Shown here in pieces: positions 11,001 through 26,000 of a DNA stretch of 64,000 bases (within the stretch, counting starts at the first letter, position 1; each line of letters opens with the position of its first letter). This DNA is from Cheiracanthium punctorium. Lineage: Eukaryota > Arthropoda > Arachnida > Araneae > Cheiracanthiidae. A program made the position numbers and the translations under genes. Location: the NCBI GenBank assembly GCA_038373885.1, contig JAWZYV010012260.1:186001-250000 (forward strand), given 5' to 3'. The notes beneath the pieces are model-generated. The model saw only the letters and a list, made by a program, of their open reading frames with translations. It ran no database searches and was not told the origin of the DNA.

Positions 11001-14000
11001 TGACCTACAAAAAAACACTATAAGTGCTGCAATAACCATTACTGCGATTGCTAATGTACAATACAGTCAGACCTCGATATAAGGTCACCCTCAGGACGTC
11101 GAGAAAGTGACCTTATAACTGATTCATACGTCATGATATCGGTTCATAATGATTCATACGTCATGATGTCAATAAATAAGCATTATATAAATACAGCATA
11201 ATTCCTTGTAAAATTTAATACATACACCTATTTTCAGTTCATGAGGTTATAATTTTTCCATTCAGTTGAACTACTTAAAATAATTGGAACCAGAAAGAAA
11301 TAATTTTTTTATAATTCGGAATAACCTTGTACACTACAAACATGCACAAGAAAAGTTACTGATGTATAACTTACCTTACTTGAAATAACCCATAATAGAG
11401 GGATGTCGCGATTTCGGTTTCATTTTTTGTACGATGCTTTCTAAATTTTGTACTTTCTGAAAATATTCTTCAGCTCCCTCATGGCTCGTAAAAAATATTT
11501 TAAGACGTTTAATGCTTTGGGTGCTTCTGCTTCTGTCACCGCTTTTCTTACTGTAGTATCACAATCATTATCATTACTTTCTATTGCGTTGGAATCTAAA
11601 ATTTCGGAAACAGAATTTGGGAAGGTAGAAAATTATTGAAATCACACAAAGAAAGCCAGACAAATATGACTTTATAGGCAATTACGGTATTTAGATCTGA
11701 CCTTGTATCCGATAATCCATCACAGAATTCCTACTGAAAGAGCAGGAATTTAAAATGACCTTATACGTCGGATGACCTTAAATGGGGTGACATATCGAGC
11801 TTTAGCTGTATAAAGTTCCGTGTTACAATATTAATTAACTATCACAAATTTACAATAGTTTATGCTATGATTAATTTATACAGCATTAAGTGGTATGTTA
11901 CAGACCTGCAGCACAGTGATACAAAGGGTTTAAATGAATTTCAAGTGCTTCTACCACTTGGTAGAGTTTATGTATTGGTCGAAACATTTCCACTGTTACA
12001 GCAGATTTATAAGAAAAACGCCCCACACAAAAGACCCAAATCCAAAACTCCAGAATAATTCCGGACGGCGCAGCATCCTAATAAGCAATACAAATTAACA
12101 AAGACAGAACGTCGATTACTCCTTAGATTGCCAAAGATAAAGTGCTGGCCTCCGCATAATAATTTTAGGAAGAAATACTTACTTCCATTATAAGTTCATT
12201 TTGTGAGTTAAAATTTTGTAAAGCTTATATAAAAATGGCAATTATTGTTGTTACGTTACGAAGTTGGGAACGGGGGTGTTGTATCCAGTCTTTTGACCAG
12301 GTGTGGCATGGGTAAAAGAAGGGTCGAAATTTACCGAAAAAAGTGTTACGCTATTTGTGGAAGCCCCCTAAAGACTATGAGAATACATTTCTCATCCCAG
12401 GTTTTCCTTCGTCCTAGTAAAATCCAATGAGCCCCCCCAGCACTTTTTTTTAATAAAATCTTTGCGCTTTTTTCTAAATAAGAGGTTTCCAGTAATCCAG
12501 GAACGTGAAGACGCCCCCTTATGCATCGATGGAACATTTTCTCTTTTCTGTCGATATTTTATTGTTTATAAATAAATGAAACCAGTTACAGAAAGTTTTA
12601 ACATTTATTAATTTTAAAAAACAGTTTCTCTTCAGAGAAAATGAGGTACAGTAAAAGATAATGAATTTCTGCATTTATTGCCCATATGAAGGGATTTTTG
12701 TTCTGAATAGAAACCTTAACAAAGGAAAAAGAGGAAGAATTTTCCTATTTTTCTTCATAACTTTCAGGCCCCACCATGGCCGAGAGGATATGGCACTGAG
12801 TATGGAAGAGGGCTGAAGTGTGAAGGTCCATATACTAGTCTCGTAGTCACGTTACATCTGGAGAAAGCCGACTAAAACCCAAGAAATATAGATCGAGAGC
12901 CGCGCGGGTAGGTCAGAACTCTGGATCTTCACATTTCAACCATATACCATGTTCGCTGCCTTATATACTCGGACATGGTGGGTCCCCATCAGTGATGAAA
13001 GACACGGGCTAAAGGTCATTGGGAATGCGTAATATTTTCACCGATAATATGACTTTCGTCAGAAGCAAGCGTTTTAAGAGTGTCTTTATCTAATATATGA
13101 TTTAACTGATATTTTTATTTATTTATAATTTTATGATATTTTTTGAGAAGTCTCTGAAACCACTTAAAATGCAAGGAAAAAATAGTTAGTCTATCTCTTT
13201 ACCTAGATCCACTTAAATATACACCACGGCGTGTCCCACTGAAATAAAGCCACCGTGATTTTGTGCTACAACACGAAAAAACTATAAAAGAGCGATGCAT
13301 GCATATGTAGCAAGAACACTCAACAAATAATGTATGAAATAGTAAAAAAATTCTAAAAAGCACACATAACGTATGCAGGACAATCGTTTCAATGGTATGG
13401 AAAAATTCCAACCTTCTTCAGCTGTAAAAAAAATTCCGCCATCCACACGAATAAAAAGGATAGAACAGGAAATAAACAGGGACAGTTGCCATTCAGAAGA
13501 AAGAAAAAGTAAAAAAAAACAGAAATCCATGTAGCACTGTGACGCCGCAACATGACTTCATGTGATAGCATGTGTAATAGGGTGGATCGAAAAGAATAGC
13601 AAAAAAAAAAATTTTTTTTTCGAAATCAATTTTGGCGTAGGGTGGAAAAGTTGCGTCTTTAGTATTTTAGTTTGCATATTAATTTTTATTGAAATCCTTC
13701 AATATCTTGAGGTGCCCCAACTGCCTGAAATGTAGTTTAAAATTGAAATTTTACGAAAATTAAAAAAAAAATAATAATATACGAAATTGTTTTAGCCGGA
13801 GGGTCATAAAGCTTAGACTTGGGTTCAATAGTTCATACATATATTTTTATTTAATTCCATTTATATCTTCCTGTGCCCCAAGCCCTCGAAAAATAGTTGA
13901 AAATTGACAATTTCATGAAAATGCAATAAAAATTGTAAAGTAAATATTTTTTTTATAAATTTGGAAGGGTACCCAGGTAATAAAGTATAAACGTTTCTGT

Positions 14001-17000
14001 CACGTCTTAAAATCTACTACACGAAAACTAGAGGCGTTAGGAGTATTTTTGTAGATGCTCCAAAAAATGAAACTGTTTGGATTTTTTGCATATTTGTTTA
14101 AGTTGATGTGCTAACATGAAATAAACTGAAAGAATATAACTAATAAAAATAAATCTCAAATTCCTAATATATAATATATATATGATATAATTAGCGTGAG
14201 AAAAACTATTTTAATCTAAACTCTGATTTTGAATTAAAAAACTTCATCATTTTTCTTGATTCGCGCCTAGATCTTATAAATCCGTCCCTTCTTTCTTCTC
14301 CACAAACAAGAGATGCAGCCTCTGTTACCAGTTTCGCACAGCGTTCAGATCCTTGTGTGTGGCATGGGAAGTTAGATAAATGAGGAAATTTAACTGAAGC
14401 AATATCCTTTGACAAGAATGATTTTAAGTCTTCATCGGAGATGTCTTTTAATACTGGAGGCTCTAAACAGTCGTTATTGTCACTCCAAAAAATTAAATCC
14501 CTATAATTAGTTGATCGCATGTTTATTACCGGTACACGAAAATTTCTCACAGATGAAGTATTATGATTCTCTTTTATGATAGATATAACCTTGTGGTAAG
14601 CTAATTTTCGAATGGTATCTCTATCATCATATAACATAGCTAAAAGCAAATTCTCTGCATGTGCAAAAAATCCGTTTCTTTGGATGACAGCGTCAACAGT
14701 TTTTCTTAGGTGATCCGGCATGTATCTTGAGTACATAATTAGCTTCCACAGGTGTCTAGAACAGGTGTCTTCCACAGGTGTCTCCTTCAGTGCACAGTGG
14801 CTTTCCTTTTACGTGGAACCACATTGAACCGTATACCTTCATAATATATGTAACTAAATGTAATAAATTCTCGGAAGGCTCTTCTGTTGCCACATAAAGA
14901 CGAAGTATTCGATTTGCGCTAGTCAACCACCTGGAATGCACTACCGGCCCTGGTCGAATAACAGCTAAATCTTGACTGCATTCTCCTGAAGACACCGCTT
15001 TTAACATATCCAACAAATATCGTTGGTCTGTACTCAAAATATTTCGATCGACATCTGGAAATGGATTTCCCTCGATCATACAAAATTTCGTTGAAGGAAG
15101 TGTATGGCAAGTTTGCAATAACTTGCCAATTGCACTAGAAAATGCTTTGGGGCCATGAGTTACGCCATCAAGCTGAACCAGACGATGTCGTAGAGGAAGT
15201 TCGTTTAGATGCAGCCACTGAATGACCACTTAAATGAACCACTGAAGTGGACGATTTAGTTCAGCTTCTAGAAGACTTATAACTCCTGCCTTTGCACCAG
15301 TATTGACGATTGTTCCATCGCATCCGATTGCTATAAGGGAATCGGTCGATATACCTTTGTCGTTAAAGAAGGCTAATATTCCATTCTTAATGTTAATTGC
15401 AGATCCAGACGAAACAGTTAGATGCCCAAGGTAAATGGAGCTTGGTTCTTGTATTAAAGAAATGTGTTCTTCTTTGGTAATGCAGCCGTAATACTTATTA
15501 CCTTTTTTAACTTGTGTTCTAGTTTTAGCTTTTCGCCCATTGAAATAGAGGCCTTGCACTACCGAAGATAAATTACCTTGTTGTAATTCTTTTCTGTGTC
15601 TTTCACGCAGTGGCGGCTCGTGGGTTATTTAAATGGAGGTTCACAAAATTAATTTCGAAAATTAAATATGCAGATACGACGCACCTTACAAGTTAAACTA
15701 TATTTGCATTTCCAGCAGTTTAAGGAAAACAATGCACGCAACTGAAAGAAAACAAGTCATCTTTGATCTTACATTTCGTCGCTAAAATAAGTTTTAGCAA
15801 AAATGTTGTCTTGATTTTTTCTTTCAATTTTTTTTTCAAAGGATGACATTGAAAAATGTCGTTGCTGTAGCTCCGAAACACTTATTTGACTCCCATCTTA
15901 ATTATTGACACTAGTTCGTAAAAAATACTGAAGTGAAAAATCATAAAAATTAAGAAAATAATAAGAATATGAAAGAAAATGGATTAACTAACCGAACAAA
16001 ACAAGCTAAGAGAGAATCCAGAGGAGATAACGGCAAAAAAACCTGCAGTGAGCACAATAAATTTGTGCGAGCGAAAGCGATTCGCTTCCCCCGCAACTCT
16101 CTCTCACTCTCTCGGCGTCTATCCTCAGAGACCGGTTGAAAGGGCCACTCGGGCCGATCGCAGGTGCGAGCGACGAAAGATTATGGGGTAGTAACCTACG
16201 ATACAGCGCGTTAGCTATAATAAACGCGTTTAATAATAGTGGGGGAGGGGGAGTAAAACTCATGTTTTAAATTCACAAAAATCTAGAAGTGTACTTAATA
16301 TATTTTTTTAATTTAATTTTTTTATATGTTTATTCTTTAGTTTTTCCTCTGGGGGTTCACGTGCTCATGTGCTCAAATGGAGGAGCCGCCACTGCTTTCA
16401 CGCTCTCTGCGAACTTTATTTCGATCAATAACTTAGTAGTATCCGTTTCGCAGACTATAGGCCAAGATCTTGCAGAAGAGCGGAAGAAAGAGATGCAGCT
16501 GCTCTGTCTGAAATTCCACGACGATCACATTCTCTGGAAAAAGTGGAAAGTTTTATTTTTTGAACATTTGAACAATCACCAGAAGCAGAAGAGCAAGAGG
16601 GTTGTAGATCGAAGTTGTGTTGCAAGCTGTAGGAGGGTCTAAATGAATTTGATTTTCTGCTGACTTCTTTTTCTTCCTCTTTATTTGTATCCTCCTCTTT
16701 CTCTTCGTTTTCCGAAGAATAACTGCTTTCAAACTCTTTACAATCACTAATTTCTTTGAAGCTAGAAGGATAAGAATCAGTTTTCTAGTTTTTAGCTCGT
16801 TTTATTTTTCTTTCTTGTCTTTTTTGAAGCTGTTTTGTAGTTTTTTTGTCAGCTGGCCCTATTATCATAGTTCTAGTACTTCGCTGATCGTTCAAAAATG
16901 TTCTTTCATCTACAGGAACCTTTCTTTCTTTTGAAAAGCAACATTTTGCAAAATCGTCGCATTTGCAGCAAGCAATGTCAAAGAGGGTTCGCTCCCACTT

Positions 17001-20000
17001 GCACTTCAGATCGTCCAGTTTCTTTGCGTAGCCCTCTGATTCTTTTCTACCATTGTATGGTTTCAAAATCTTCCTGTATTCGTTGTTGAGCTTTGTTATC
17101 TTTTCAATGATTCCTTTGTTTGAAATTATTGGAATAGAAGACTTGTTCCATATAATTTCCAACGACTCCGCGACTTTTTTTGATATCAAAGGAGCAGGTG
17201 GGTCTTTGTTTTTCATAACGCTGTTTGTGTGGTTTCCGATAAGCAAAAACTTTCGAATTATATCTGCCTTTGTAGGAAGTTTTATTGGAGACATCTCGGT
17301 GGGGTTGCCAAACAAAGGGCAAATAGAAGATTTCCTTGTGGGAATTTTGCCTGAACTCATTCTGTCTTCATATCTCTAACAAAAAAGTAAAATAAAATAA
17401 AATAAATAGTTGAAATAAATGTAAGGAAGTAAAAAAAAAGAAACATAGCTAACAGAAGAACACTAGAAGTAAAATGAAAGAAAAACAACATATCACAGTA
17501 TATACTGGAGCAAATTATGAAATAACTTACTTCAGATTATAAACAAGCAATGTAGAGTACTTGCCAGAATGTGGTTGATGAAATACTCAGAGTAATTTTT
17601 AATTTCAAACATTCATAATCAATCTCAACAAAAGCTGTCTTTTAACATATGCTACATGGAATCATCTGCGTATCAGCAAGACGTCTCATTCTTTTGGCGG
17701 GTAAAATATAGGGACGTCATATCAGAAGCACGGACGGAAGCTAATTCTAGTTTGGTGTCGAGGCTGGCGAGGGAAACAGCCTATTATTTTGTTTCTTATT
17801 CAAATTTTTAGGTTTGGAGCACCCAAAGGAAATGCTCAGAAATATTTGTTTGTGGAAAAAGAAATTTTTGGCTAATCGAAAAGTTATGACATGCAAACCA
17901 TTACATATATATGTATTTTTTTCAAAAAATTGATTTTTTGGGGTGAGTGGGGCACCTGAAGGGGATGTTTAAAAAAATTTTTTTGAAGTAAAACTTCTTT
18001 AGTGGCGACTAGGGAGTAACTCATTTTTTTTCTGACGGAAGTAACGCTCAGTAACGGAAGTGACGTCGCGCTCCGAAAAAGAAGAGCCACTGAAAATCCC
18101 ACCTTTTCGACCTGTTTTCGCCGTTCCCGAATTCATCCTGTAAAAATACGCGGAGCTTAGAGAAAACAGTCAAGAGCCGTATCTTAGAGACATCAATCTT
18201 TACTTATATATCAATAGGCGTTTTGAAGGTACATCCAACATAATATTTTACATGTAATCCCAACCTCACAGGAGATTCTCGATAATTCTTATTTTTAGAT
18301 GAATAATATACAATACATGGTTTTGGAAAAGCACAAAGAAATGCCTGCAATCGAACCGGAACAGTCAGGCACTGATTTACAGCGGGGCATTCCGGGCACG
18401 TGCCCTGGGCCCCCGATTTTTAGGGGCCCCAAAAACTTCCTTTTATGTAGTCATAATAGCTACTAAAATTATATCTAAGAGAAAAATTTCTGATTACTTC
18501 ATTTCATCATAAATATTCAAAATTTTTTATTTAATGTAACTTGTAACGCTAAAAATTATGCATTCGATTCGACATTCGATAAATTCGATATTCGCAAATT
18601 TGTTCGGACACCTCAGCATGCTCCTCCTTTTATCTTTTCAAAGGTGTGTGACGGCTGTAAATACCCATAAAAACATTTCAAAATCGTAAAATTCATATAA
18701 ATGGTATCTGTCGTGACATTTTACTGATTTGTAAATGTTTACGTATGGTTAACTTAGGAATGATAATTGGTTTTAACTTAATTTAAGTAATATTCTGCGG
18801 AAAATTTTTGTGCAGTCGCCCCCAAAAGTATCTGTGCCATGGGCTTCCAAGTGTGTAGATCGGTCCCCGGGAACAGTAGATGGAAACGTCAGTTTAAGAA
18901 CACTTTTCCTGGATTCTAACGCAACTTCCAGACGAACAAGGGAGTGGAACACCACAATTAAACGGACAGTGGCTGCAAACGAACCTAAACAGCAGAGGGA
19001 AATTTTCGTTTAAGAACACTGTTGGAGGATCATACTTCGATCCCACGTAGGTAAATTTATAGGAGGGGACACTTCTCTTAGAAAGTTGGATAACGCCGCA
19101 GTTGCAAACAGATGGCGCTACGCACACTAGGTAACTGCGCATCTTCTGCTTCTGCGCATTTCGGGTTGTTTATATTTCCATCGAGGCGAAGTAAATGGAG
19201 ATCGTTGAATTAGCAGAAAAAATTAAATACATAAACTTAAGAACATGATATATAGTAATTACTGGCTTCAGATGTGTTTTATTTACATAATTGTCTTAGA
19301 ATACTATTTCGTAATGATTATAGGCAATAGTTTCGAAGTGATATTATTATTTTTCAATTGCCAGTTACATTGGCCGTTAGGCCATTAAACTCCTAAACAT
19401 TATGTTTGTCATGTCTGCTATTATTTTGCCCAAAAGCTGTATTTTAAGAAATGTTAGTAAATTTAGAAGAATGTAGTTTGTGTGCACGCAATATTTATAA
19501 TGATATATATACAGCGATTTAAGAATACGGGTATGTAACACCACAAAGAAACAAACACTGGCTGCAAACGGTTTAATAACAAAATAAAAGAATAACAAAT
19601 AGACACTCCGTGGATTCTAACCAGACCTCAAGACGGAGCAAGAAACGGTTAAACACAGGGATGGAACACCACAAAGAAACGGGCCCTGGCTGCAATCAAT
19701 CCCAAACAATAGACAGAACCTGCAGTTTAAAAACACGGATACAGAATAATAATTAGAAACCTACCATCAGACGAAATCAACGCTTAAGAATGATGTGATA
19801 GAAAAACACACAAAAAAAATTACGCTACCTGCATTCGAACCCCACTAACAGAGGAAAACATCAGTTAAAGAACGCAGTTAAAGTATAATACTAGACTATG
19901 GACATTCCCCCCATTCAAACCCAACCTCCAGACGGAACAATGGTATAAGAAAACAGTTAAAGAATAACACTACAACATGGACACTTCCTGGATTCTAAGT

Positions 20001-23000
20001 AATTATCATGAATTACCGATGATTCTCACTGGAGATTTTAATGTTAATTTTCGCTCTCAATCTCAGCCGTTAGTTGATTTTTTAAAAGAAAAATTTGATG
20101 TAACTATGAATACTTCTCGACTTCAATCAACAACGCGTTTCGGTACAACGATAGATGCTGTATTTTCAAGAAAATTAGCAAATTTAGAGAGTAAAATTTT
20201 TGTTTCACATTATAGTTACCACAAACCTATAATTTCATACATAAAAAATTATGATGACATTCAAGTACCTATTTCCAATGAATAATATGAATATAACATT
20301 TATATAATCTTTGTAAAGTACATGAATAACAAATATAATTAAATTATAATATGATATTTATTTTAAGTTTAATCATTTCAGTGATATGTGTCGTAAGCGT
20401 CAAAGAAGTTTTACTTCAACCGCGCGTAAAGATTACATGCATACACTTTTTTTTTTTTTTTTAATTCTCACCTGACCATTTGGCAACTTTTGCCATGTAA
20501 GCCGTCATTAAAAAAAAAAAAAAAAAATTCGATCCACCCTAATGTGTAAGTCGCAGTAACATCACACTAATAACCAATTCCACTGTGACGTTACTCGACA
20601 AATCCACACGTTTGACCAATGCAGTAGCTAGAGAGATGCCTAGAGGGGGCAAGGAGGGGCATCTGTCCCCAGGCGCAGCACCCAAGGAGCGCCAAATTGT
20701 ATATAAAAAAATTCCCATTACACCTGACAAATAGGCGGGAGCACAAAATTTTCCGTTGTCCCTGGGCGCTGAAAACCCTAGCTACGCCTCTGCGTTTGAC
20801 ACGAAGGGACGTCACAAAAGGCGTACATTTACATTACATTTGTTATATGAAAAACGTGACGAAATGTAACTTAGCTATAACGTCACTGCCAACATCATTG
20901 CTGTTTGAGAAGAATAAAAGAAGTACAAGGAGGTAGTGGAGTAGGACTTTTAGTTTAAGTATACTTCCTTATTTTTTATACTCATAATCACTGCTTCAAC
21001 TCACAAAATTATCGCTTGCAGTTTTAAAGAGCTTCATTTCCTTAGATGTTTGTTTACGTGAAAGAAGTTGTTCCTTAAATGTTGTTACTTGACCTTTATC
21101 AAACTCTGATAGCTGGGTTCCTTTTACCACTGCAGTGCTGCAGAAAAATCGGAAAAACAATTGCCTAAAATGCACTCAAAATTCGAGGGCATAGAACATG
21201 CAGTTGACAACTTCCTGTTGTCATAAAATTGTTTACCTGATGGGATGCAAATCACATGTCATTCGATTTAAAATAATTTATTTAAGTTCCTTTTTTTAAA
21301 TAAATATTCTGTTTTTCAGTTTAATTCATTCCCCCACTTTGCTTTTTACTGCTTGACACACAAAAAAAGAGAATGTTTCTATTTTTATCTTGCAACAGAC
21401 TGTGTGTCTGTATTAATTTTTTTAACTACTGGTTTAGTATGCAAAGTCTTAGTGGCTCTACGTCTTTACCTGTCTACGGTAGTAGGGTAGTCACGCGTTT
21501 AATTTCAAATATTTTGTACTTGTTACCCTACCCATCACAGTTGGTCTCGTGGACAGTTACTAGTGGTTCATCAGTATCAGTTTCTCACCATGCTGCAAAA
21601 AGCTAGCCCCTTTTTTGCGTGTAAAGATTTTCACGTACTTCTCCTCTGAGTTCGATTTAGAATGGCTTATAACAACGCACACTATCCTTTCTAAAACATA
21701 TATCATAATCTCGGGGCAACTAAATAATTACACATAATATAAACATCACAAAAAAAACAAACATTTATTTAGGTAGTCGCGCGCGTTACAATTAAACATT
21801 CTATTAGAGCATCCACAACAAACTCATCTCTCTGCTACAAGTGTTGCCAACGTGACAAAAAAAATGTAAGAAGGGAAAAAGAGTTTAGATTATTTTGGTG
21901 ACGTCACATGGTTCCCCTCAAGCTGTATAAGTCGTCCTCGGCATACAGCTTGCCTTCCTCGATGTCTGTTTCCTTGTTTGGGCAGACCGTTGTTTATTTG
22001 GTCGGTTCTGCAGGGCTGGAACTTTCTTTTTGGGGAGGCTTCTGCCTCGCAGGGGATTCACGGGAGTGGCCTCCGGTCCTACATAGGGGGTCAAACATGA
22101 AACATGGTAAGGACCTATGGGAGTAGAATCATCATTAGCAGTTAATGTATAAGAGACTGGTGATCTCTGTGATGAAATGGTGTACGGGCCATCACGCCTT
22201 GGCATGAGCTTTGATGTTCTATTATTTTTGGACTCACTATGAGGGTGAACTTTCACCCATACTTTATCACCTATTTTTAAGGGGGGTGCCTTCCTGCGTT
22301 TTTTATCTGCCTGTTGTTTGTGTTGGTCTTGATGGGTCTCCATGCTTTCCCGGACCTGTTTGCTAAACTTCTCAAATTTTTTTAAGTATTATTTTCGTAA
22401 ATAGTATTTCGTAGTAAATTTTTCGAAATTATCATTCTCTACTACGCTTCTAAAATCATGGGTAACATCGTCTATTGTTCGTGGTTCACGCCCGAACATA
22501 AGGTATGCTGCAGTTTGACCGGTAGAACTGCATTTTGCAGAATTTAGGGCGAATCTGATAACTGGAAACTTTTCACACCAAGTTGTGTGATCGTTACCAA
22601 CTAGCATAGACAACCGGGGATTTACATCTCTGTTTTTTCTTTCCACGAGGTTAGCTTGTGGGTGGTAAACTGGGGTTAAAGACGGTTTAATTTTCAACAG
22701 GAAGCAAACTTGTTGCATTACCGCACTAATGAATTGTGGACCGTTTTCACTGACGACACGTCTTGGTAGTCCGTATCTTAGAAAAACTTCTTCGATTAAC
22801 GTGATTGCACACTCTTTATCTGTGGCATAAGTTAGTGCGAACAGTTCCACCCATTTGGTTGTACAGTCTTCCACTATGAACACCCATCTTTTATCGTTGC
22901 TTTTCGGCAACGGTCCAAATAGATCAATAGAAAGAGTTTCAAATCGTTGATTGTAGATCGGGGTTTGCAACAGTCCAGATGGTTTTTTTTGCTAGGTTTA

Positions 23001-26000
23001 TAACGACAACATTCAGGACAGTTCTTTATATATTCAGTAATGTATCTTCGCATATCAGTCCAGTAGTACCGCTTTGAAATTCTGTCATACGTTCCCTCAA
23101 TTCCGTAATGGCCTGCGGACGGAGCATCATGATGTTCTTTTAGTACTCTTTCTCGACACGGCACCACTAACTGGGCTTCTTCTGTATCTACGTCGGGAGT
23201 ATACCTATATAAAACGCCTTGATTCATGAGATAACCTCTTTCACTCCAATTCGCCCAATCTTCATCTTTATCGACACGTTCTAAAGATTCGATAATTTTC
23301 TTAACATTTTCATCTTTTAACTGTTCTTCCCGAATTTCTTTAACGCTTCGAGTTAGAAGATCAATAGTAATAGAACAAATTTCACAGGTTTCTTCTTTAC
23401 GCTGGCAAAATGGTCTGGACAACATGTCTGCAACAACGTTCTTTTTACCAGGCACATATTCTATGTTCAGGTTGAACGCCTGTACTTGTAAAGCCCATCG
23501 CGCAAGGCGACCTGTAGGAGATTTCAATTTCATCAACCATCTAAGGGGTTGATGGTCGGTTACTACAGTGATTTCTTGTCCGTCAATATATGCACGAACT
23601 TATTCAAGGCCCATACAACAGCTAAAGCCTCTTTTTCAGTAGTGGAGTAATTTCTTTCTGCTTTTGTGAGTAACCTGCTTGCATACTCAATAGGGCGTTC
23701 GTCTGCATCAGCACCTTGTAACAAAACTGCTCCAAGAGCGTAGTTGCTAGCATCTGTTCGTAAGATGTATGGCTTATTTGGGTCATTTTGTCGTAGGACA
23801 GGAGGACTTATCAGACAACGCTTTAGGGTTTCAAATGCGTTCTCCTCTTCTTCTCCCCACTTCCAGGTAACATTTTTCTTCGTGAGATTACTTAAGGGCC
23901 TAGCTATTTCAGAGAAGTTTGGTACGAATCTTCGGTACCACGAACAAGTTTGTAAAAAGGATTGGATTTGCTTTAAATTTCTGGGATGTGGCAACTTTTG
24001 GATGGCGGCAACTTTATCTGGGTCAACTTTAATACCAGAATTAGTAATGTAATGTCCCAAGTATTTTACTCGGTTGCACGCAAAATTACACTTCTCTCTG
24101 TTAGCATGTAACTTAAACTCACGCAATTTTGAAAACACGTTTTCTAAGTCATCTATATGCTTTTCGAATGTTTCAGATAAAATTATTATATCGTCTAAGT
24201 ACGACAGAACCAAAACATCTTTTAGGGAATTTCTGAAGTTATCAATTAGTCTTTGAAAGGTCGCCGGCGCGTTCTTAAGTCCAAAAGGCATACGGCAATA
24301 TCTATACGTACCAAAAGGGCACACAAAAGCTGTTTTATCCCGGTCAGAGGGATTTACTTCAATTTGGTGATACCCGGATCGTAAATCTATGGTCGACATG
24401 TACGGTGTATGTTTAGCTTTATGAAGCAAATCATCCATTCTAGGCAAAGGATATTTGTCTGTTTTTGTAATGGAGTTCAACTTCCTATAGTCGACGCAAA
24501 GTCGAACTTGACCATTAGGTTTAGGCACTAGCACCACAGGTGCAGAATACGGAGACTCGCATTCTTCAATTGTGCCATTGGCCAGAAGTTTCTCTAACTC
24601 TTTCTTAAGTATGTCCGTCCTTCTTTACGGAAGACATGCGATATGGTGGAACAGCAACAGGAGGGTTATTTCCCGTATCAATGTAATGTTGTATCATAGG
24701 AGTCGGGTCTTCCCCTAGACGAAAGATATCATCATACTTACCTACCAATTTATTTAGTTCTGCTCTTTCTTCATCGGTTAGATGTTTTCCCTCACTTTCT
24801 CGTAACCGCAACGTGTTAACTTCCGGAGCATTTTCTACACACTCAGGTGATTTAAAAGTGTCATCGGAACTAAAGCTAAATTTTTGTTCTGGTTTGTCGT
24901 GATAAAACCAACTATGATTTATAAGGTCTAAAACAATTCCAGCGCTACACAAGAAATCTGTTCCTAAAAGCGTTCTGTTATCTTTTGCAGCAGGTATAGC
25001 AAATAAAGTTATGAGGAACCTACGTCGTTCAATTTCAATTTCGACTTTGGCCTTACAAACGTCTGTTTCCTGCGGGATTCCGTCAGCGAGGATTACTTTC
25101 ATAGTAGTAACCTCAAATCCTGTTCCTCGTTCTCTCAAAAGGCGATATAATGTTTCCCCAGCTATAGTGTGACTGGCTCCCGTGTCAGCACACACAATTC
25201 CGTTTATTCCATTAATTTTAACACTCAAAAGAGTTGATTGGGGTTCATCAATATACAGTGTCTGAAGACGAATAGCTCTGAATTCGGCTGATTCTTTTTT
25301 AGGAGGGGGAGAGCAGTTGGGGCAGTTGGCCTTGATGAACCCTGGCTTCCCACAGCCGTAACAACTAACTATTGGTCGATCTTCATTTCTTACTCTATTC
25401 CTCGATGATGCATTTTTAGGACTATTTTTATTATGCTTATAATTATCTCGTTGATGAAATCTGGGAGGCTCCCTACTCGCGTGTTTAATTTTAATCTGTC
25501 TAGCTTCCTCATATAAATCTAATTTGTCAACAAGTTCCAAGGGATTGTTCAATTCACTTCAGTGATCCAAAAAATGTTCTTTATACTCTGGAGGGGCCTT
25601 CTTTTTAATTTGATCCGACAGAATTAAGTCTTTTAGCTCTTCGAAAGTAGAAACTTTCAGCTCTTTAAGCCAACCATCGAAATAATTTTGTAAATCGAAA
25701 TAAAAATCTCTCCAGGTGCTTTCTGGATCTTTACGTTGTGTGGCAAACATTTGCCGAAATTTCTCAGCACTTAATTTAAAACGCCTAGAATTTCTTTAAC
25801 TTTCTCATAATTTTGGGCATCGTCAGCCGATTCTTTCGCAATTAGTTTGGCGATATCATTTGGCAAAAGTCCAACAAGGTAGACTACCCACTTTGAAGAA
25901 GGCACTTTTAAGAAAGTCAACTGTTTCTCAAGTAAGTCTAAAAATAAACTCATATCGGATGTTTTAGGGTCAAAATTAGGGAGTGATTTGCTTAATTCTA

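Larger units (their letters stand above)
13578..20541. mobile_element. 6.96-kb TIR element with 8-bp target duplication
   Basis: Perfect 14-bp inverted ends TAGGGTGGATCGAA (13578-13591) and its complement (20528-20541) are flanked by ATGTGTAA at 13570-13577 and 20542-20549. The element carries a broken transposase gene on the minus strand (14206-17360). Between the gene and the right end lie degenerate repeats and a fragment of another element, so the unit is probably enlarged by later insertions. Eight-bp duplications occur in hAT, P and several other superfamilies; the protein does not let me choose. A similar end starts at 63859. Confidence 0.7.

Noticed and set aside
18773..19142. Overlapping open frames on both strands
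   Set aside because: They are short, without motifs, and lie across degenerate repeat units.
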